A stretch of DNA of 64,000 nt from Ipomoea triloba (GCF_003576645.1 NC_044930.1:6002711-6066710); one strand, 5' to 3'. Positions 22,591 to 41,235 are shown, numbered from the stretch's first letter. Program-made: numbers and translations. The notes: generated by a model from the sequence alone, not told the origin.

Positions 22591-25438
22591 TAAAGGCCAA
22601 AATACCCGAGGAAAATGAGCGCCTAATTAGGACCGTAAGTGCTGAGGAGGTTCGTGCAACTTTGTTTCAAATGCATCCCGATAAGTCTCCGGGACCTGAT
22701 GGCTTTGGTCCGGGTTTTTTTCAGCATTTCTGGGAAGTAGTTGGGGGTGAGGTGACTTCTTTTTGTCGTCAGTTTATTGACACTACGCGATTGCCAGAAA
22801 GGGCAAATGACACGCTCGTTGTTTTAATACCAAAAAAGCCGAATCCAGAGTCTATGAAAGATCTTAGGCCTATAGCCTTATGTAATGTCTTATACAAGAT
22901 AGTAGCGAAGGTGTGTGCAAACAGATTAAATCCTATGCTTGATAGAATTATTTCGAGGGGCCCAAAGTGCTTTTGTTCCAGGAAGGCTTATCACCGATAA
23001 TATAATGTTGGCATATGAGGCACACCATTACCTTAAGCGAAAAACTCAGGGTAAAGAGGGTGTGGCAGCTCTTAAAGTGGACATGAGCAAGGCTTATGAT
23101 CGGGTTGAGTGGCGTTTCCTACGTGCAGTTATGCTTAAGATGGGTTTTACCTTGAAATGGGTGGACATACTTTTTGAGACAGTGAGCTCTGTTCGGTATC
23201 ATATCCTCCATGAACAGTGCCAATTGGAACCTATTATTCCCAGACGTGGGCTGAGGCAAGGGGACCCGTTGTCTCCATATCTTTTCTTGCTAGTGGCCGA
23301 AGGTTTGACTGCGTTGATCGATAATAAGATGCATAGATGACTATTGCATGGAGTGAGTGTGGCTCGTGGAGCCCCACCGATTTCACATCTATTATTTACG
23401 GATGAATGTTTCTTATTCTTACGTGCAAACAGTGTGGAGAGTCATCAGATGAAAGGAGTTCTTGAGAGCTATTCAACCGCTTCCGGTTAACAAATAAACT
23501 TTGATAAGTCCTTGGTGTGTTTTAGTACTAATGTGTAGCCACATACAAGAGGTGAAGTGGTTCGGGTGCTTGGGGTTCGCCAAGGTGATACCTCGGGCAA
23601 GTACCTCGGTTTGCCATCTTTGGTGGGCAGAAATAAAAAGATGATTTTGGGGTTCCTAAAAGAAAGAATTTTAAACCGTGTTCGAAGTTGGAATTCCAAG
23701 TTCTTATCCCGTGCTGGGCGGGAAGTGCTGCTTAAGAATGTCCTCCAAGCAATGCCATGTTACGCTATGATGGTGTTTTTGCTCGCTATTGGTATGTGCC
23801 GAGATATTGAAATAATACTTAATAAGTTCTGGTGGACAGGAACCTGTGGTGATGGAAAAGGGGTCCGATGGAGATCTTGGGGTGGGCTATGCCATCCTAA
23901 AGAAAAAGGAGGTTTGGGCTTTAGAAGACTGCGAGAAATGAATTTAGCTCTTTTGGGAAAGCAGGCGTGGCGATTAATTACTAGACCGAACTCTCTTATG
24001 GCTCGAGTTTATAAAAGTCGCTATTATCCTCATGGTTCTTTTCTTGAAGCAGCCCCCGGGAGCAACCCCTCATTTATTTGGAGTGGCCTGATTGAGACTC
24101 AGGAAGTGATTAGACGAGGAGCTAGAAGATGCATTGGTGATGACATGAGTACGAAAATAGGCCGTGATCCTTGGCTTCCTACTGAGGATAACCCATTTAT
24201 TACTACATCTTTGCCCGAGGCTATTTATGAAGCTCCTGTATCATCTTTGTTAAACATGCAGGGACTGGGTTGGGACGAGGAGTGTGTGAAGGATATTTTT
24301 AACGAAAGGGATGCTAGTATTGTACTAAATATTCCAGTTAGCTTGCGACGACCTAGTGATGCTTGGGTTTGGTATAAGGAAGCGAAATGTGAGTACACGG
24401 TCAAGTCTGCCTATAGAATGTTGGTGGGAGAATTGCAAGATAACAGACCATGGCGTTTGTTATGGAATCTTAAGGTACCTCCTAAAGTGAAGCTATTTTG
24501 TTGGCAGCTTGCCTCCTCTTTTTTGCCCACTCGTGATGCATTAGTTACGAAACAAATCCAGTGCTCACTATTATGTCATATGTGTGGTTAGACTGATGAA
24601 TCCGCCCGGCATTTGTTCATGGACTGTACGGATGCGGTTGCTATGTGGACTACAATAGGCTTATCTTCTCCTACACTGGGACAAGGTACACTTTCAGAGT
24701 GGTTTTTTAATATGCTTGCTAAATTAAAAGATGATATGCAATGCAAGTTTGTCATGCTTTGTTGGGGACTATGGGGAAGCCGGAATAATAAAGTATGGAA
24801 TGGGAATGCTTTTGATTGTAATGCTGTAATTCATTCATCTCTCACTTTCTTGACAAACTGGAAGGCAGCGTATGATCCAATGTTGACAACGAAAGGTTCT
24901 GGTGGCAGGTTTCTGAAGTGGAAAGCTCCATCACCTGGCCGGTTAAAGATGAACACGGATATTGCTATGGATATTCATCACAATATTATGGGGCTGGGCT
25001 GGGTGCTACGAGATCACCATGGTATGTTTCTAGCTGCAAAGGCGATGCAAATTAGTGGAAATTATAGTGTTCAAGAGGCCGAAGCGGTTTGTATTCGTGA
25101 AGCTTTGAGTTGGCTGAAAGGAACCGGGATGGGAGATGTAGATATTGAGACTGATTCTCAACTTGTTTATTATGCTTTATCTTCGAATCCTTTTATTTCT
25201 ACTTTTGGTTTTCTGATTGATGATATTAAAGAAGTTGCATCTATGATTGAGGGTGTAGACTTCTGTTTTGTTAAGCGATCTGCGAATCGTGCTGCCCACA
25301 TTGTTGCTCGGGAAGCCGTTTCTTTGACAGGTTGCGGGGAGTGGTTCGATACTCCTCCTCTTTATCTTGTTGATTGCCTTTTATCTGATTTAATGAATTA
25401 AGTTTTTTCTCTCAAAAAAAATAAAGGCCAAAATACCC
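22591..25438 (+). mobile_element. 5'-truncated L1-type LINE with 17-bp target duplication
   Basis: The insert spans 22608-25421 and is bracketed by a perfect direct repeat, taaaggccaaaataccc (22591-22607 and 25422-25438). It ends in a short A-rich tail (ctcaaaaaaaa). The 5' border falls in the middle of the reverse-transcriptase frame, so the copy is 5'-truncated. Duplication length, truncation and tail are the marks of target-primed reverse transcription. Confidence 0.92.
22608..25401 (+). pseudogene. LINE ORF2 remnant: RT, zf-RVT and RNase H
   Basis: The RT part starts near [11 protein letters not shown] and continues through [16 protein letters not shown] and KAYDRVEW...[14 protein letters not shown]. 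The catalytic Y/FADD box appears as FTDE, so the polymerase is dead. A frameshift lies at about 22960-22970 and in-frame stops at 23338, 23488, 23537 and 24589; the first two fit C-to-T decay (CGA to TGA, CAA to TAA). Then follow the zf-RVT region (KVPPKVKLFCWQLA ... CHMCG ... HLFMDC) and an RNase H domain (NTD, QEAEAVCIREAL, IETDSQLVYYAL) ending at 25401. Non-functional copy. Confidence 0.92.
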
Positions 25439-26392
25439 ATACTTATTATAGGAGACAAATGAAACATCAATTAAGTTAGAAAAGAGAATGATCATTTTGT
25501 TTCAAGTGTATATTGTTTTGCCTAAAAAATCATGGAATTTAAAATACCATGGGATGTATGAGATTCTAATTTAATGCAACTACTAGGGAACTTTTTTGAG
25601 TCTTGTTTGCTTCTGTTCACTTTTGGATGGAAGTTTTCGGCGAGTATTTATTTATTTTGGGGATGGGGTTCGGAGGGGGACCCGAAAACAAATTATGGAC
25701 TGTTCTTTTGGCCGGGGTGCCATCATCGCTTTCTCGATGATGCCTTAATATTCACTGGAGGAACTTGAAACTCGATCCAATCGCAATTTCTGACCAAGCT
25801 GTGCCAACGGACGTTCTATATACATACGGTAAGTGATCAAAAATTAATAATAACCTGTGATTTTACATATCTCTAAAGTGGACAAAAACCGCGAATACAA
25901 TAGATGGAAGTCAACATTCAATTTAAAAATTGAAAGGAATGTAATATTAGTTTATACAATATATATGTAGCTGAATGCAAAAATAGTTCTGGTGGTGAAT
26001 AGGGAAAGATAATTAAACAAGTGTAAGCAATCCCATGATCATCGTTCGAAGAGGGAATGATTATTTCAGTCTGTCTCCTAATGAATCCATAACGTATGGT
26101 GCTCTAAAGTCTAAACTGGTTTTAGGTAATGTAATATCTTTATCTCTACTTGACCGAGCATCAGCTAAAGTAGTCGATCTCCTACAAAGACATCTCCTCA
26201 GAAGTAGGAAAAATGGCCTCACGGTGTGCATGGTAAATTGTATTAGAAAGATCATGCGTAATGTGTTAGCTTGGTCAATATCACATCAACGATAATTTAC
26301 CTAACGGAGTAGGTAATAACAATAACTTTTTAACACTCTGTATAAATATAGATTATGTTTATTCGATCTTTGTGATTGACAATGCAAATGAA
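25439..26392. other. Intergenic, no gene recognised
   Basis: Short open stretches occur but show no recognisable domains or codon pattern. Nothing else is supported. Confidence 0.5.
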
Positions 26393-27095
26393 CAATTGTT
26401 ATTATATTATAGACCAAGGTCCGTATTGCATTGTGAATATAATTTTGCTAGTCCAAATCTACAGTTAACATATTTTGTACCTACAGTTAACAATTTTTGT
26501 TGTAAACAATTTGAATGCACATAAGGGTAATTACAGACACAAAACAAGATAGCTACAAACACATAAATTATTAATTGCATGTACAAAATATGTTAACTGC
26601 AGACACATAAGATGTTGGTTAACATATTATGTGTTCGCAGTTAACATATTTTGTACTTACAATTATGAGAGAAATCATCATTTTGGTCCTTTAATTGTTT
26701 TCCAACTGTCAATATAGTTTCTAGTTTTCAATTTCAACTAATTTGATCATCGAATTGTTTAAAATTTCGTCAATTAAACTATTTGAGGATCAAATTAACG
26801 AGATTTTTAAAATGGAGAAATCATCATTTTGGAAGGGTACGATTTGAATGATGAAATTTTAATTAATTCGATTATCAAATTAGTTGCAATTGAAAATTAT
26901 GAACTACATTTACAGCTGAAAATAAAACAAATGATAATTTTTTCTACCGTTAAGAGTTTATGTGTTTGTTTACAAGTACAAAAGCAGTTAACTACAAGTA
27001 CATAATGTGTCAATTACAATTATAGAATCTAAAGGTTATTTTTTGACAGAGAGTCATAATGTAAGGTAGATATTGCTCTATGGTGAAATAGAGTA
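26393..27095. mobile_element. GTGGACC-palindrome family, copy 3 (interrupted)
   Basis: The left end caattgttattatattatag is followed by accaaggtccgtattgcatt. The interior carries repeats of about 24 nt built from acagttaacatattttgtac and gcagacacataa, in both orientations. A separate TIR element (about 26671-26945) is inserted inside. The right border is approximate. Confidence 0.5.
26671..26945. mobile_element. Small TIR element nested in copy 3
   Basis: The left arm (aaatcatcattttggtcctt ... caatttcaactaatttgatc) is the imperfect reverse complement of the right arm (gattatcaaattagttgcaa ... aaacaaatgataatttttt). It interrupts the ~24-nt minisatellite of the surrounding element. Confidence 0.55.
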
Positions 27096-27774
27096 ATTAA
27101 GTTTGTGAATAATCTGTTTTCAAAAAAAAAAGTTTGTGAATAATCCTATGTTGATCGAATAGCGTACGACTTTGATAGGGTGTGTATAAAATAACGATAA
27201 CTTAGTCAATTCGTCGAACACGTTGCGGGCTTGCAGCTTTCTAAATCCGCAAACAGTTGAATCTCATCGCATGTTTAGCAAATCAAAGAACACGACAACG
27301 TTGCATCATGGCAGCTTTCAAACGCAAACCCTGTTTGCCTTAGTTTATAATCCTGTTCCTCACTCCAATGGGGTCTCAGTAACTCGGTCGGCCCACTCTC
27401 CAACTGTTATTTCTTTGCAAATAAGTAACCAATATTATATTCTTCTTTTACTCAACATTTCTTAACTTTGTAATCCTTTCTAACACTTTTTTTTTTCTTT
27501 TTTAAATCTCAAACATTTTCGGCTTAAAAAATTAAGTCCCACTAACGGAGTTTAAACTTATGATCATCCATTTGGATGATAACTGTGAGTATAAATATAA
27601 TATGTGCAGTCCAACTATCAACTTAGGCTTTTAGTTGAGATGGAGCGCATGCTTTAATTTGGTATCGGAGCCATACAAAAGGTCAACAATGTGTTGCCGC
27701 ACACATGCTTTAATTATAACGAAATGACATCATACTATATGGTAGTTAGCCCCTATTCAACGACTTTAATCCTA

Positions 27775-28080
27775 GGCAAATTGTAACATGGACTAAAGTC
27801 CACTTTATATTATAGATCCTTTTCCAAAATAACATTCAGATGATATATTTACAGTTAACATATTATATATATTGTAAATAAATTAAATACATGTAATATA
27901 TTAACTACATGCATATAATAGTTTACTACAAAAACATAAAATGTTAATTGCATACACATAATATACAATCAATATATTATCTTCATTTAATTTCTTTACA
28001 AACACATAATTTATTAATTGAAGACACATAATACGTTAATTATTATGTTAATTGTATACTGTTGTATTATGTACCGTTTG
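27775..28080. mobile_element. GTGGACC-palindrome family, copy 4 (degenerate)
   Basis: It begins ggcaaattgtaacatggact followed by aaagtcc, the diverged terminal palindrome. The interior contains acagttaacatattat / cataatatgttaattg repeats as in copies 3 and 9. The right end is not clear. Confidence 0.4.
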
Positions 28081-28734
28081 TTTAGGAAAGTTTGTTGTTG
28101 TTGTTGTTTTTTTTTTAATTATTAAGTTGTTTTTTATTTTAAAATATCATTCATTAATATTCAAGTGGACACATGTAATAATCTCTTAATTTTTGCTCAA
28201 ATTGTTAATTTATTCCATCAATTTTGGTAGACAAAATTTAAAACTTAATTAAAAAAATTTGAGGATCACATTTGTTCACTTAAAATCTAAAATTTTTAAA
28301 AATTAAAATATTGAATATATATTTTATTATTTTTAATTAATTTTAAAACATATATTATAAAACTGAAAAATATACACGCACTATACTAACTAACAACGAC
28401 AATATGTAGTGTCATATGTTGTAAGCAACCTTAGACCTAAGTTGACGACAAGGATTTATATCTGTCCATGAAGAAACAGAAACTTGCTACCTAGTTTCTG
28501 CATTGACAGGTTGACCATACTTGACCACTGTCAATATTCTTACCTAAATCCCATTATTATGTCCAGTGTACTTGTGAGGTGGGAAGATAGAGGATAGAAA
28601 AGAGAGTATGTGAGCATGTTGGTGTGAGGTTGGCGTGCGCTTCAAGTGGTGAGCCGAACCGCCACATCAGAATATTTTCATGTAAACGTGTCATTTTCAG
28701 TCGAATTACATGAGTTTGTATTGTTCAGGAATTC

Positions 28735-28805
28735 AATTACATATTTTTTGAGTTCAACGGCTTAATTTTAGTTTGGTGAGCAGTTGAATGGTTTATTTGA
28801 CCTTT
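28735..28805. repeat. Right-end fragment of the GGGTCAAATAGG MITE family
   Basis: The segment tttgagttcaacggcttaat ... gcagttgaatggtttatttgacc matches the right arm of the element at 6930-7365. A left arm is not evident nearby. Confidence 0.5.
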
Positions 28806-28851
28806 ATTCATTTTTTTTAAAACAACGAACCCTCCCTATTGAGGCAAATTA

Positions 28852-29350
28852 CGCAAATTTTACTATGGATCACGGCCCAAAAATACATGGTAGTCCATGC
28901 ATCAAAATGGCGTCATTTTGATTAATGAAAAGAAACGGCACCCGTTCCGCAAAAAGTAGTGTATAACATATTCAGTTTCATTTTAAATACACTGCAGTTT
29001 CCTTTCAACACAACTATAGTTTCTTTTTTTATATAACTACGATTTCATTCGACATTACACACTCAAATATGTGAAATTGTTATACAATTTCATTTTATAT
29101 ACACTGCAGTTTCCTTTCAACACAAGTACAATTTCTTTTATAATACACTGCAGTTTCTTTTCAACACAACTACAATTTCATTTTGATATAACTACAGTTT
29201 CATTTGATAATATAAAAACAAATGTGAGGCAATATCATTTGAGATGAGCTGTAGTTTCATTTACGGAGCTCCGTTAAGATGTGACGGCAACCGTTTTTTT
29301 ACTTAAAGAACCGATGCCGTTTTTGGACCATGGTCCACGATATAACAACT
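28852..29350. mobile_element. GTGGACC-palindrome family, copy 5
   Basis: Left end cgcaaattttactatgg with atggtagtccatgcat; right end ttggaccatggtccacgata. The interior has repeats of about 20 nt, cactgcagtttcctttcaac / acaactacagtttc, the same unit family as copies 2 and 7. Target duplication not resolved. Confidence 0.55.
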
Positions 29351-29352
29351 GA

Positions 29353-29545
29353 GCAAATTATTGTATGGACTACCGTCCAAAACGACGTTGTGAATTTTAT
29401 GAGTTAGAATAATGTACATTATGTGTTAGAATAATGAAACTTCTGGGATAAAATAATATATTTTATGAGTTAAAATAATATATTGTATTAGTTAGAATAA
29501 CGTCATTATGAGCTGTTTGGACCACGGTACACGCAATAACGGTTG
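29353..29545. mobile_element. GTGGACC-palindrome family, copy 6 (short)
   Basis: Left end gcaaattattgtatggacta with the half palindrome ccgtcc; right end ttggaccacggtacacgcaa. The interior is about five copies of a unit near gagttagaataatgtacatt (about 21 nt). It directly abuts copy 5. Confidence 0.55.
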
Positions 29546-29853
29546 TCGTATTGAAATCAAGTTGCATTAGATATCCAAATTCACATGTCATATTTAAAAC
29601 CTCTCAACTCTCAAGTAGACTTTCTTTCAAGTAACCCACTAATTTTGGATTAGAAAATTGGGCCCACTAAGTGAAGCCCATATGAAATTAACCCAGTTCT
29701 TTTTCAGGGTCTCCATCCGAAGTTGTGGCCTATTATCTGACCACAAATGCACCCTCCTAAAGAGCTATTGATCCATTTTATAAGAGCGGAAACGTAATTA
29801 GACACGTTGCCAAGTCGGTCCAAAATCCAAATATTCGGGTCGCCCCTTCTGAG

Positions 29854-29858
<5 letters not shown>

Positions 29859-29902
<44 letters not shown>
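29859..29902. repeat. Poly-T run (44 nt)
   Basis: Uninterrupted T tract about 190 bp upstream of the FTSH start codon; length is likely variable and error-prone. Confidence 0.9.
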
Positions 29903-30091
29903 CATGCAACTTCTCTGAATATTTACTTCCGAAAAATCAATCTCCTTATATCTGTCTATATCTTCAATATCTATATTCATAACTGCAAGTCTGATTGTGT
30001 CTGTATTAGGTTTTATCTTGATTATTATTAATCTGTTAGGGCCAGTTCATCTGTTAGGGTTTGGAATCTTCATGTTCGGCTCATTGGAACA

Positions 30092-36127
<6,036 letters not shown>

Positions 36128-36827
36128 ACTATTGTGACTTGTAAGTGAGATCATTGAGGTAACTTTGATATTTGCCTACTCTGCCCTCACTGAAGTTATA
36201 TAAACTATCAATCCAGCTATCAATGATAAGCAAGTTTGGAGTTTTTGCATGGTATTATACTATTACTCGTAACAAATAAAAATGAAAAAACAGATCTATT
36301 TGCCTCAGCATCTATGTTTCAGAATTTACTTTATCATTATCATGCCAGCTTAATAGCTGTTTGCCTTTCAATCCTTTGCATTTAGGAACTATGTATATTT
36401 AGCTTGGTTCTGTCTCAATTGTGGTCCAATCTTTCTTTGGGCGGGATTTGTCATTAGTTTGAAGTGGGACATTGATCTGTACTTTAGCTTTGCTTGGTTT
36501 TGTGCGTGTTTGGTATATATATCTTATAATCTTATGCCTATTTAGTTTAGTTAATTGTGTATAGTTTATAATACTCTCCAGTATTGGTTTAACTAAATTC
36601 AATGTGCAGTTCATAAATTGTTCTATTAATTTTACTCTTTAGCCAACATATAGAAGTAGGTACTTTATTTTTTTAATTTTAGGGGGCTAGCATTTCATAC
36701 TCTATTTTATTTTTGATTTTCTAGAAACATCTTTAAATTGGCAATATTTTAAAACAAGAGTTTATTTTTCCTCTTTAATATGTTCATTTGGATAGAACTA
36801 TGTATTTATTTAGGCAGAGCCAGAGTA
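36128..36827. other. FTSH 3' flank, nothing else recognised
   Basis: Presumed 3' UTR and spacer; AT-rich, with no coding signal. Confidence 0.5.
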
Positions 36828-37273
36828 TAAGAGCAACCCCATCTGTGGATAATTAGGGGATCATGTCAGTTTATAATCTTCACTTTGATTGTCAGTTTAT
36901 AATCTTCACTTTGATTCAATGCATTGGTGTGGAGGCAAAAATGAAAGGAAATCATCCTCCTGCAAAATGGAGGATAATGTCAGAACATTAAAAAAAAAAA
37001 AAAAAAAAATACACCCAGACGCCGCGCGTCTGGGCACAACACTGCGCCCCATCGGGCGCGTGTTGCACACGCGCCCCTGGGGCACGTCAGAGTGGCCGCC
37101 ACTCTGACTTCAAATACACTTTTTATTTTTTTTTAATTTTTTTTTTGTTTTTTTGTCAGATTTTATTTGTTTTTCCTTTTTTCTTTTTCTTCTTCCCACT
37201 TTCTCTTTTCTAATCACATTTACAAAAACTCCTAAAATACCGTGAAAAAGCTCCACTGATAATATTGCTCTAA
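36828..37273. mobile_element. Tourist-like MITE with triple hairpin core, copy B
   Basis: The element is 36831-37270 with TAA duplications on both sides. Ends are gagcaaccccatctgtgg and, reverse-complemented, gagcaatattatcagtgg. The core contains three consecutive perfect hairpins, each with a 3-nt loop: stem cccagacgc (37014-37034), stem gggcgcgtgt (37054-37076) and stem gtcagagtgg (37086-37108). The T-rich right arm matches copies A and C. Near the left end a block of about 25 bp (tcagtttataatcttcactt) is duplicated. Confidence 0.82.
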
Positions 37274-37789
37274 ATGAAGTTGAGGTTCCTTTTTTGCCCA
37301 CAGCGAGCGTGGTTGGCACGTGATCTCACCATGCAACAGATGGATGGCTAGCCACCCAGTCTTGTGCTACCCTTCTTATTATCAGTGCAAAAAGTTGTCC
37401 ATCATGAAGAAATTTACATTATCTTGACTTTCTTGCACTGCCTAGTGGACTTCAGTCTTAATTGTCCCATTGTTTGAAAGGTCCCTTCTTCTATGCATTA
37501 GATAGTTGGTTCAACATTTTCTCCCCCCTTTTGTTAAATAGAAGTGCACACACGGTTTCATTATTATATTTTCCCTATCTCATCTCTTTCAAAATTAATT
37601 TTGGCTCAAAGATTTACGTGTTCCTAAATTAATGGTTGGGTTCTTTAAAGATAATTACATGGCTATATTGTTTCCCTAGTTTAGTTTGATATTTTAGTAG
37701 TTAAGTATTACTAGACACAAATTTATGAAATAACATGTCATTTTTCATTCAAAAAAAGCTTTTCGAAAAAATAGCATGATGGAAAAATT

Positions 37790-38215
37790 GGATGCACCAG
37801 ATTAGATAAAAAAAACGCGGTGACATTCTTGTAATTATCATCAACTTTACTATACAAACGTGAACACTAAAATCTGCACTTTGTTAAACTTTTTCAGGTT
37901 TGCACATTTAGTATGAACATTTTGTATATTTAGTATTAAAAGTTTGCACTTGAAAAAATGCGAAAGTGCATTGTAATTAGGGTTTCGATTTTAGTGTTTA
38001 TGACTGAGTTTTTGATTTTATTTGGTTCGGGTTCACTTTTTACTGTTTAAGGTTTAACATTTACGGTTTAGATTTAAAATTTAATTTTTTCGTTGATTTT
38101 ATAGAATTTATCAGGTTTGCATATTTAGTTGTTAAAATTGCATATTTAAGTGTTAAAGTTTGCAGTGAAATTGATGATAATTACGAAAATACTACTACGT
38201 CTTTTTTCAGATATA
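37790..38215. mobile_element. TIR element with about 20-nt minisatellite interior
   Basis: The left arm attcttgtaattatcatcaa is complementary to the right arm ttgatgataattacgaaaat; flanking acgcggtgac/actactacgt tracts also roughly pair. The interior repeats tttgcacatttagt / tttgcatatttagttgtta units of about 20 nt. No target duplication identified. Confidence 0.45.
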
Positions 38216-39900
38216 TTGGTTATTTCTCTCCTATGATAGTGTTCTCACAGGACCCTTAACACACATACACATCACAAGTTCCTTAACAAACACACATATG
38301 AACAAAGATCAAATGAGAACATTATCTTCTTGTAAAAAGTAAGAACTATGAGGACTAATATTAATTGTCCATCCATAAAGGGTTTAGAAAATGATTTCAC
38401 ACTTTGGACTCGTACAAGCCCAAATGTGAAGCCTTCTTTCTTTGTAGGAAAAAGCTGATTTGTTTTCTAAAAGGTAAGGCCCAATCCGTAACACCAATTT
38501 TCCACCACATGTTACCTTCACAGACTTCATGTAACCTTTTGGTCGGCATGTGCTTCTTCACCCATCCACCTTAATCCATTTCCAATAGTTTGATGAAACC
38601 AAAAGCCAAATCTTATTCTTTTGTTATAGACAATAGTACATGTTAAAGGCAACCATAACCAAGTTAGATAATTAGTCCGATCGTCATAATATTTCAAGTT
38701 TAACTCATTATGAGAGTTGCATATTGACACTCTTGATTAAAACCCGTTAGAAACAACCTAGGCTAATTTTGGTTGTATGCACATTCAATTGATAGCCATT
38801 CCCTGGTGTGGTGGTTAAGGAGTGGTAGTTTTCTTGCAGATGTGACATTTTATACAAATAATTACTATTAATTACAACAATCTTTAAATTATCAACACTA
38901 TACATTAAAAAATTAGGAAACTAGACCCTATGCTCAGCCATAATAAAGTACATTTTTATCAGCCAACCCTGATTTGATTGGTTGACAAGTAAAAGAAAAG
39001 TGTATAGGCCACTTATGAGGAAAAAAAGTAAGAAAGAAAAAAGAACAAACCACTAAAGTCAATAAAGAACAAACCACTTGAAACAATTGTAAAATCATTG
39101 GATATGAATATTCCCACTTTCTACTACGCCAAAAGTTATATACCTAATAGCGAATAATACAGAATTTTATTTTCTTATACTCTCACATTTTCGAGAGACA
39201 TGATGTTATATTTGACCTTTCAAACTTCTGTCCAACAATCCCCCTAACCATCTGGTATTAGATTTGGTCTTTTATTAGCTTTGGCCAAACAATTCAAAAC
39301 AATATTATCATTTGGAAGCCCAAATTTCACCACCACAACCTTAAAACCTGGTGCAGCTATTGCCACAACACGTGTGTTCTAATCTAGTGGCTAATAAAAG
39401 CTGAGAAACTGGAACTGGATTAGACTGCTGAGCTTGCATATATGCATTAAAGGTCAGATGGGTGTGTTGGTTGGGCAAGAGTTATCAATATATATTTGTC
39501 ACAATTAATTGTTTCTCTTGTAATTTTGTACAGATATTATTAGATTCATGTAAACTCTCCAAAATCTATTAACCTCACATTAATTATTAAAATATATTTG
39601 TCACAATAACATTTGGTGGTTCTAAAAAAGTTGAAATGTGTTGTTTGGTGTTACTATCAGTGCACGTGGTAAAGTGATATATTGTACCTTCAGCTGAAAG
39701 CATTGCACGGATGGATTAGAAGTAGATATGATGGAGGTCTTCATGGATGATGGCTGATGGCTGATGGATGAGGCCATAGGCATGAATGGCTATAACCTAG
39801 TTATAGTTTGTAATAACAACTAGAACAATGATTAATTGGAGGTTCATAGTACCTTAGCATATGACATACATGGGGGAGAGAGGAGGTATGTGAGAGAAAA
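38216..39900. other. Intergenic, no gene recognised
   Basis: AT-rich sequence; no domain-bearing frame, RNA gene or clear terminal repeat seen. Confidence 0.45.
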
Positions 39901-40192
39901 TAAAAGTTCATCTGCAATGTTGGGTTTATTAGAACAGTAAAAGCTGACATTAATGGCTCAAACATATGCAAGCTGTGCGCATTTTGTGCACAGCAGGCGC
40001 CCAGCGGGCGCGTCTTACCTATCTTCTTCTTCTTTTTTTTATTTATTTTATTTTTTTTATTTATTTTTTATTTTTTTTAAATAAATCAGATTTATCCTTT
40101 TTTTTAATCCCCTCACATTTTCTCATTCCTAATTACACTTACAAAAACTCATCAAAAACCGCGAAAAAACTCCACTGATACGGATGCTCTAA
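39901..40192. mobile_element. Tourist-like MITE with hairpin core, copy C
   Basis: The element is 39904-40189 with TAA duplications. The right end reverse-complemented is gagcatccgtatcagtgg; the left end is diverged (aagttcatctgcaatg). The core has a stem gctgtgc...gcacagc (39972-39994) and gcgcccagcgggcgc (39997-40011). The right arm cattttctcattcctaatta then acacttacaaaaactc matches copies A and B. Confidence 0.7.
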
Positions 40193-40990
40193 GTTTTTGG
40201 TTTGAATCTTTCTTCGATTTCATTTTTCTTGTAATTTTTGTGGTTGTACGTCATGGTGGTGGTACTGGTATTGGTGGCGCTAGCTATGCTCTTCTAGTGT
40301 GGTGAAAGTAAATGAGATAAGACTTCGATCACTTTTCATATTATCCTGAGTACGTTAAATATTTCAATTCAAAGATAAGATAGCAAAATAGAGTTGGAGA
40401 TTAGATGCGCTTGTTAAAGCGTCCCTGCAATGTGGTCTTGGTTTGAAGGTTTTTTTGTCGGTCAGGGTTGAGTGTTCAACATATCCTTCTCAATGACTTC
40501 ATGAGTGCATGCTTCTTGACCTAGACCTAGAAAAGTTTGTGTGGATATTAGACGATTACTTCTATGATTTTTCTTTCTTGCTTGTTTAAAAAAATAAAGT
40601 GAAATAAACTATATATATAAGTTGGAAGAGTCAATTATTTTGTTCAGATGGCACAAGCTAAGTGTGGTATTCATTGTCATTTGTTCGGATGTGCAATTTA
40701 TAAGTTCAATGTATGATCTTTTTTAGGTCTGTATTTTTTTAGATTGGGTAACTTTTGCTTATCTTAAACTTTTGGTATACAAAAATAACAAAAGCTACTT
40801 CAGTTACATTACCTTATATTAGCTTGATTTCATATTGAGCCAACCACTACTGGTTTTGAGCAAGACAACAACCAACCATGAAAATGAAAATACTTGCCCC
40901 TAGGTATATATTGGTCTAGTGGATGACACTAAAAATTTATTTATAATTAGCGGCAAACTAAGGGCAAAAGTGCTCGCATAATTAAGTGTT

Positions 40991-41235
40991 TAGCACTACA
41001 AGAAAAATCACGATTCGCGACGGAAAAATTCCGTCGCGAAACAGGTTTTGCGACGGAATTCGTTTCGTCGTCTATCAGCTTGTTGTATTTGTGTTCGCAA
41101 CGGAATAATTTCGTCGCAAAATATGGCGACGGAATAAGGCGTCGCGAATTTGCAACAAAAGTTAATTCCGTCGCTGTATCGCGATCAAAATAATTCCGTC
41201 GCAAATCGCGATTTTTCTTGAAGGTTGGTGTTTAG
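40991..41235. mobile_element. Miniature CACTA element
   Basis: It starts after TAG with CACTACAAGAAAAATCACG (40994 on), the standard plant CACTA terminus. The right side reads cgcgatttttcttg (to 41220), its complement, but the final TAGTG is altered to aaggttggtg. The interior alternates gcgacggaa and ttccgtcgc in both orientations. The direct repeat gtgtttag flanks it. No transposase frame. Confidence 0.8.

Noticed and set aside
26035..26295. 86-codon plus-strand frame
   Set aside because: No domain, no splice context and AT-biased composition; likely chance.
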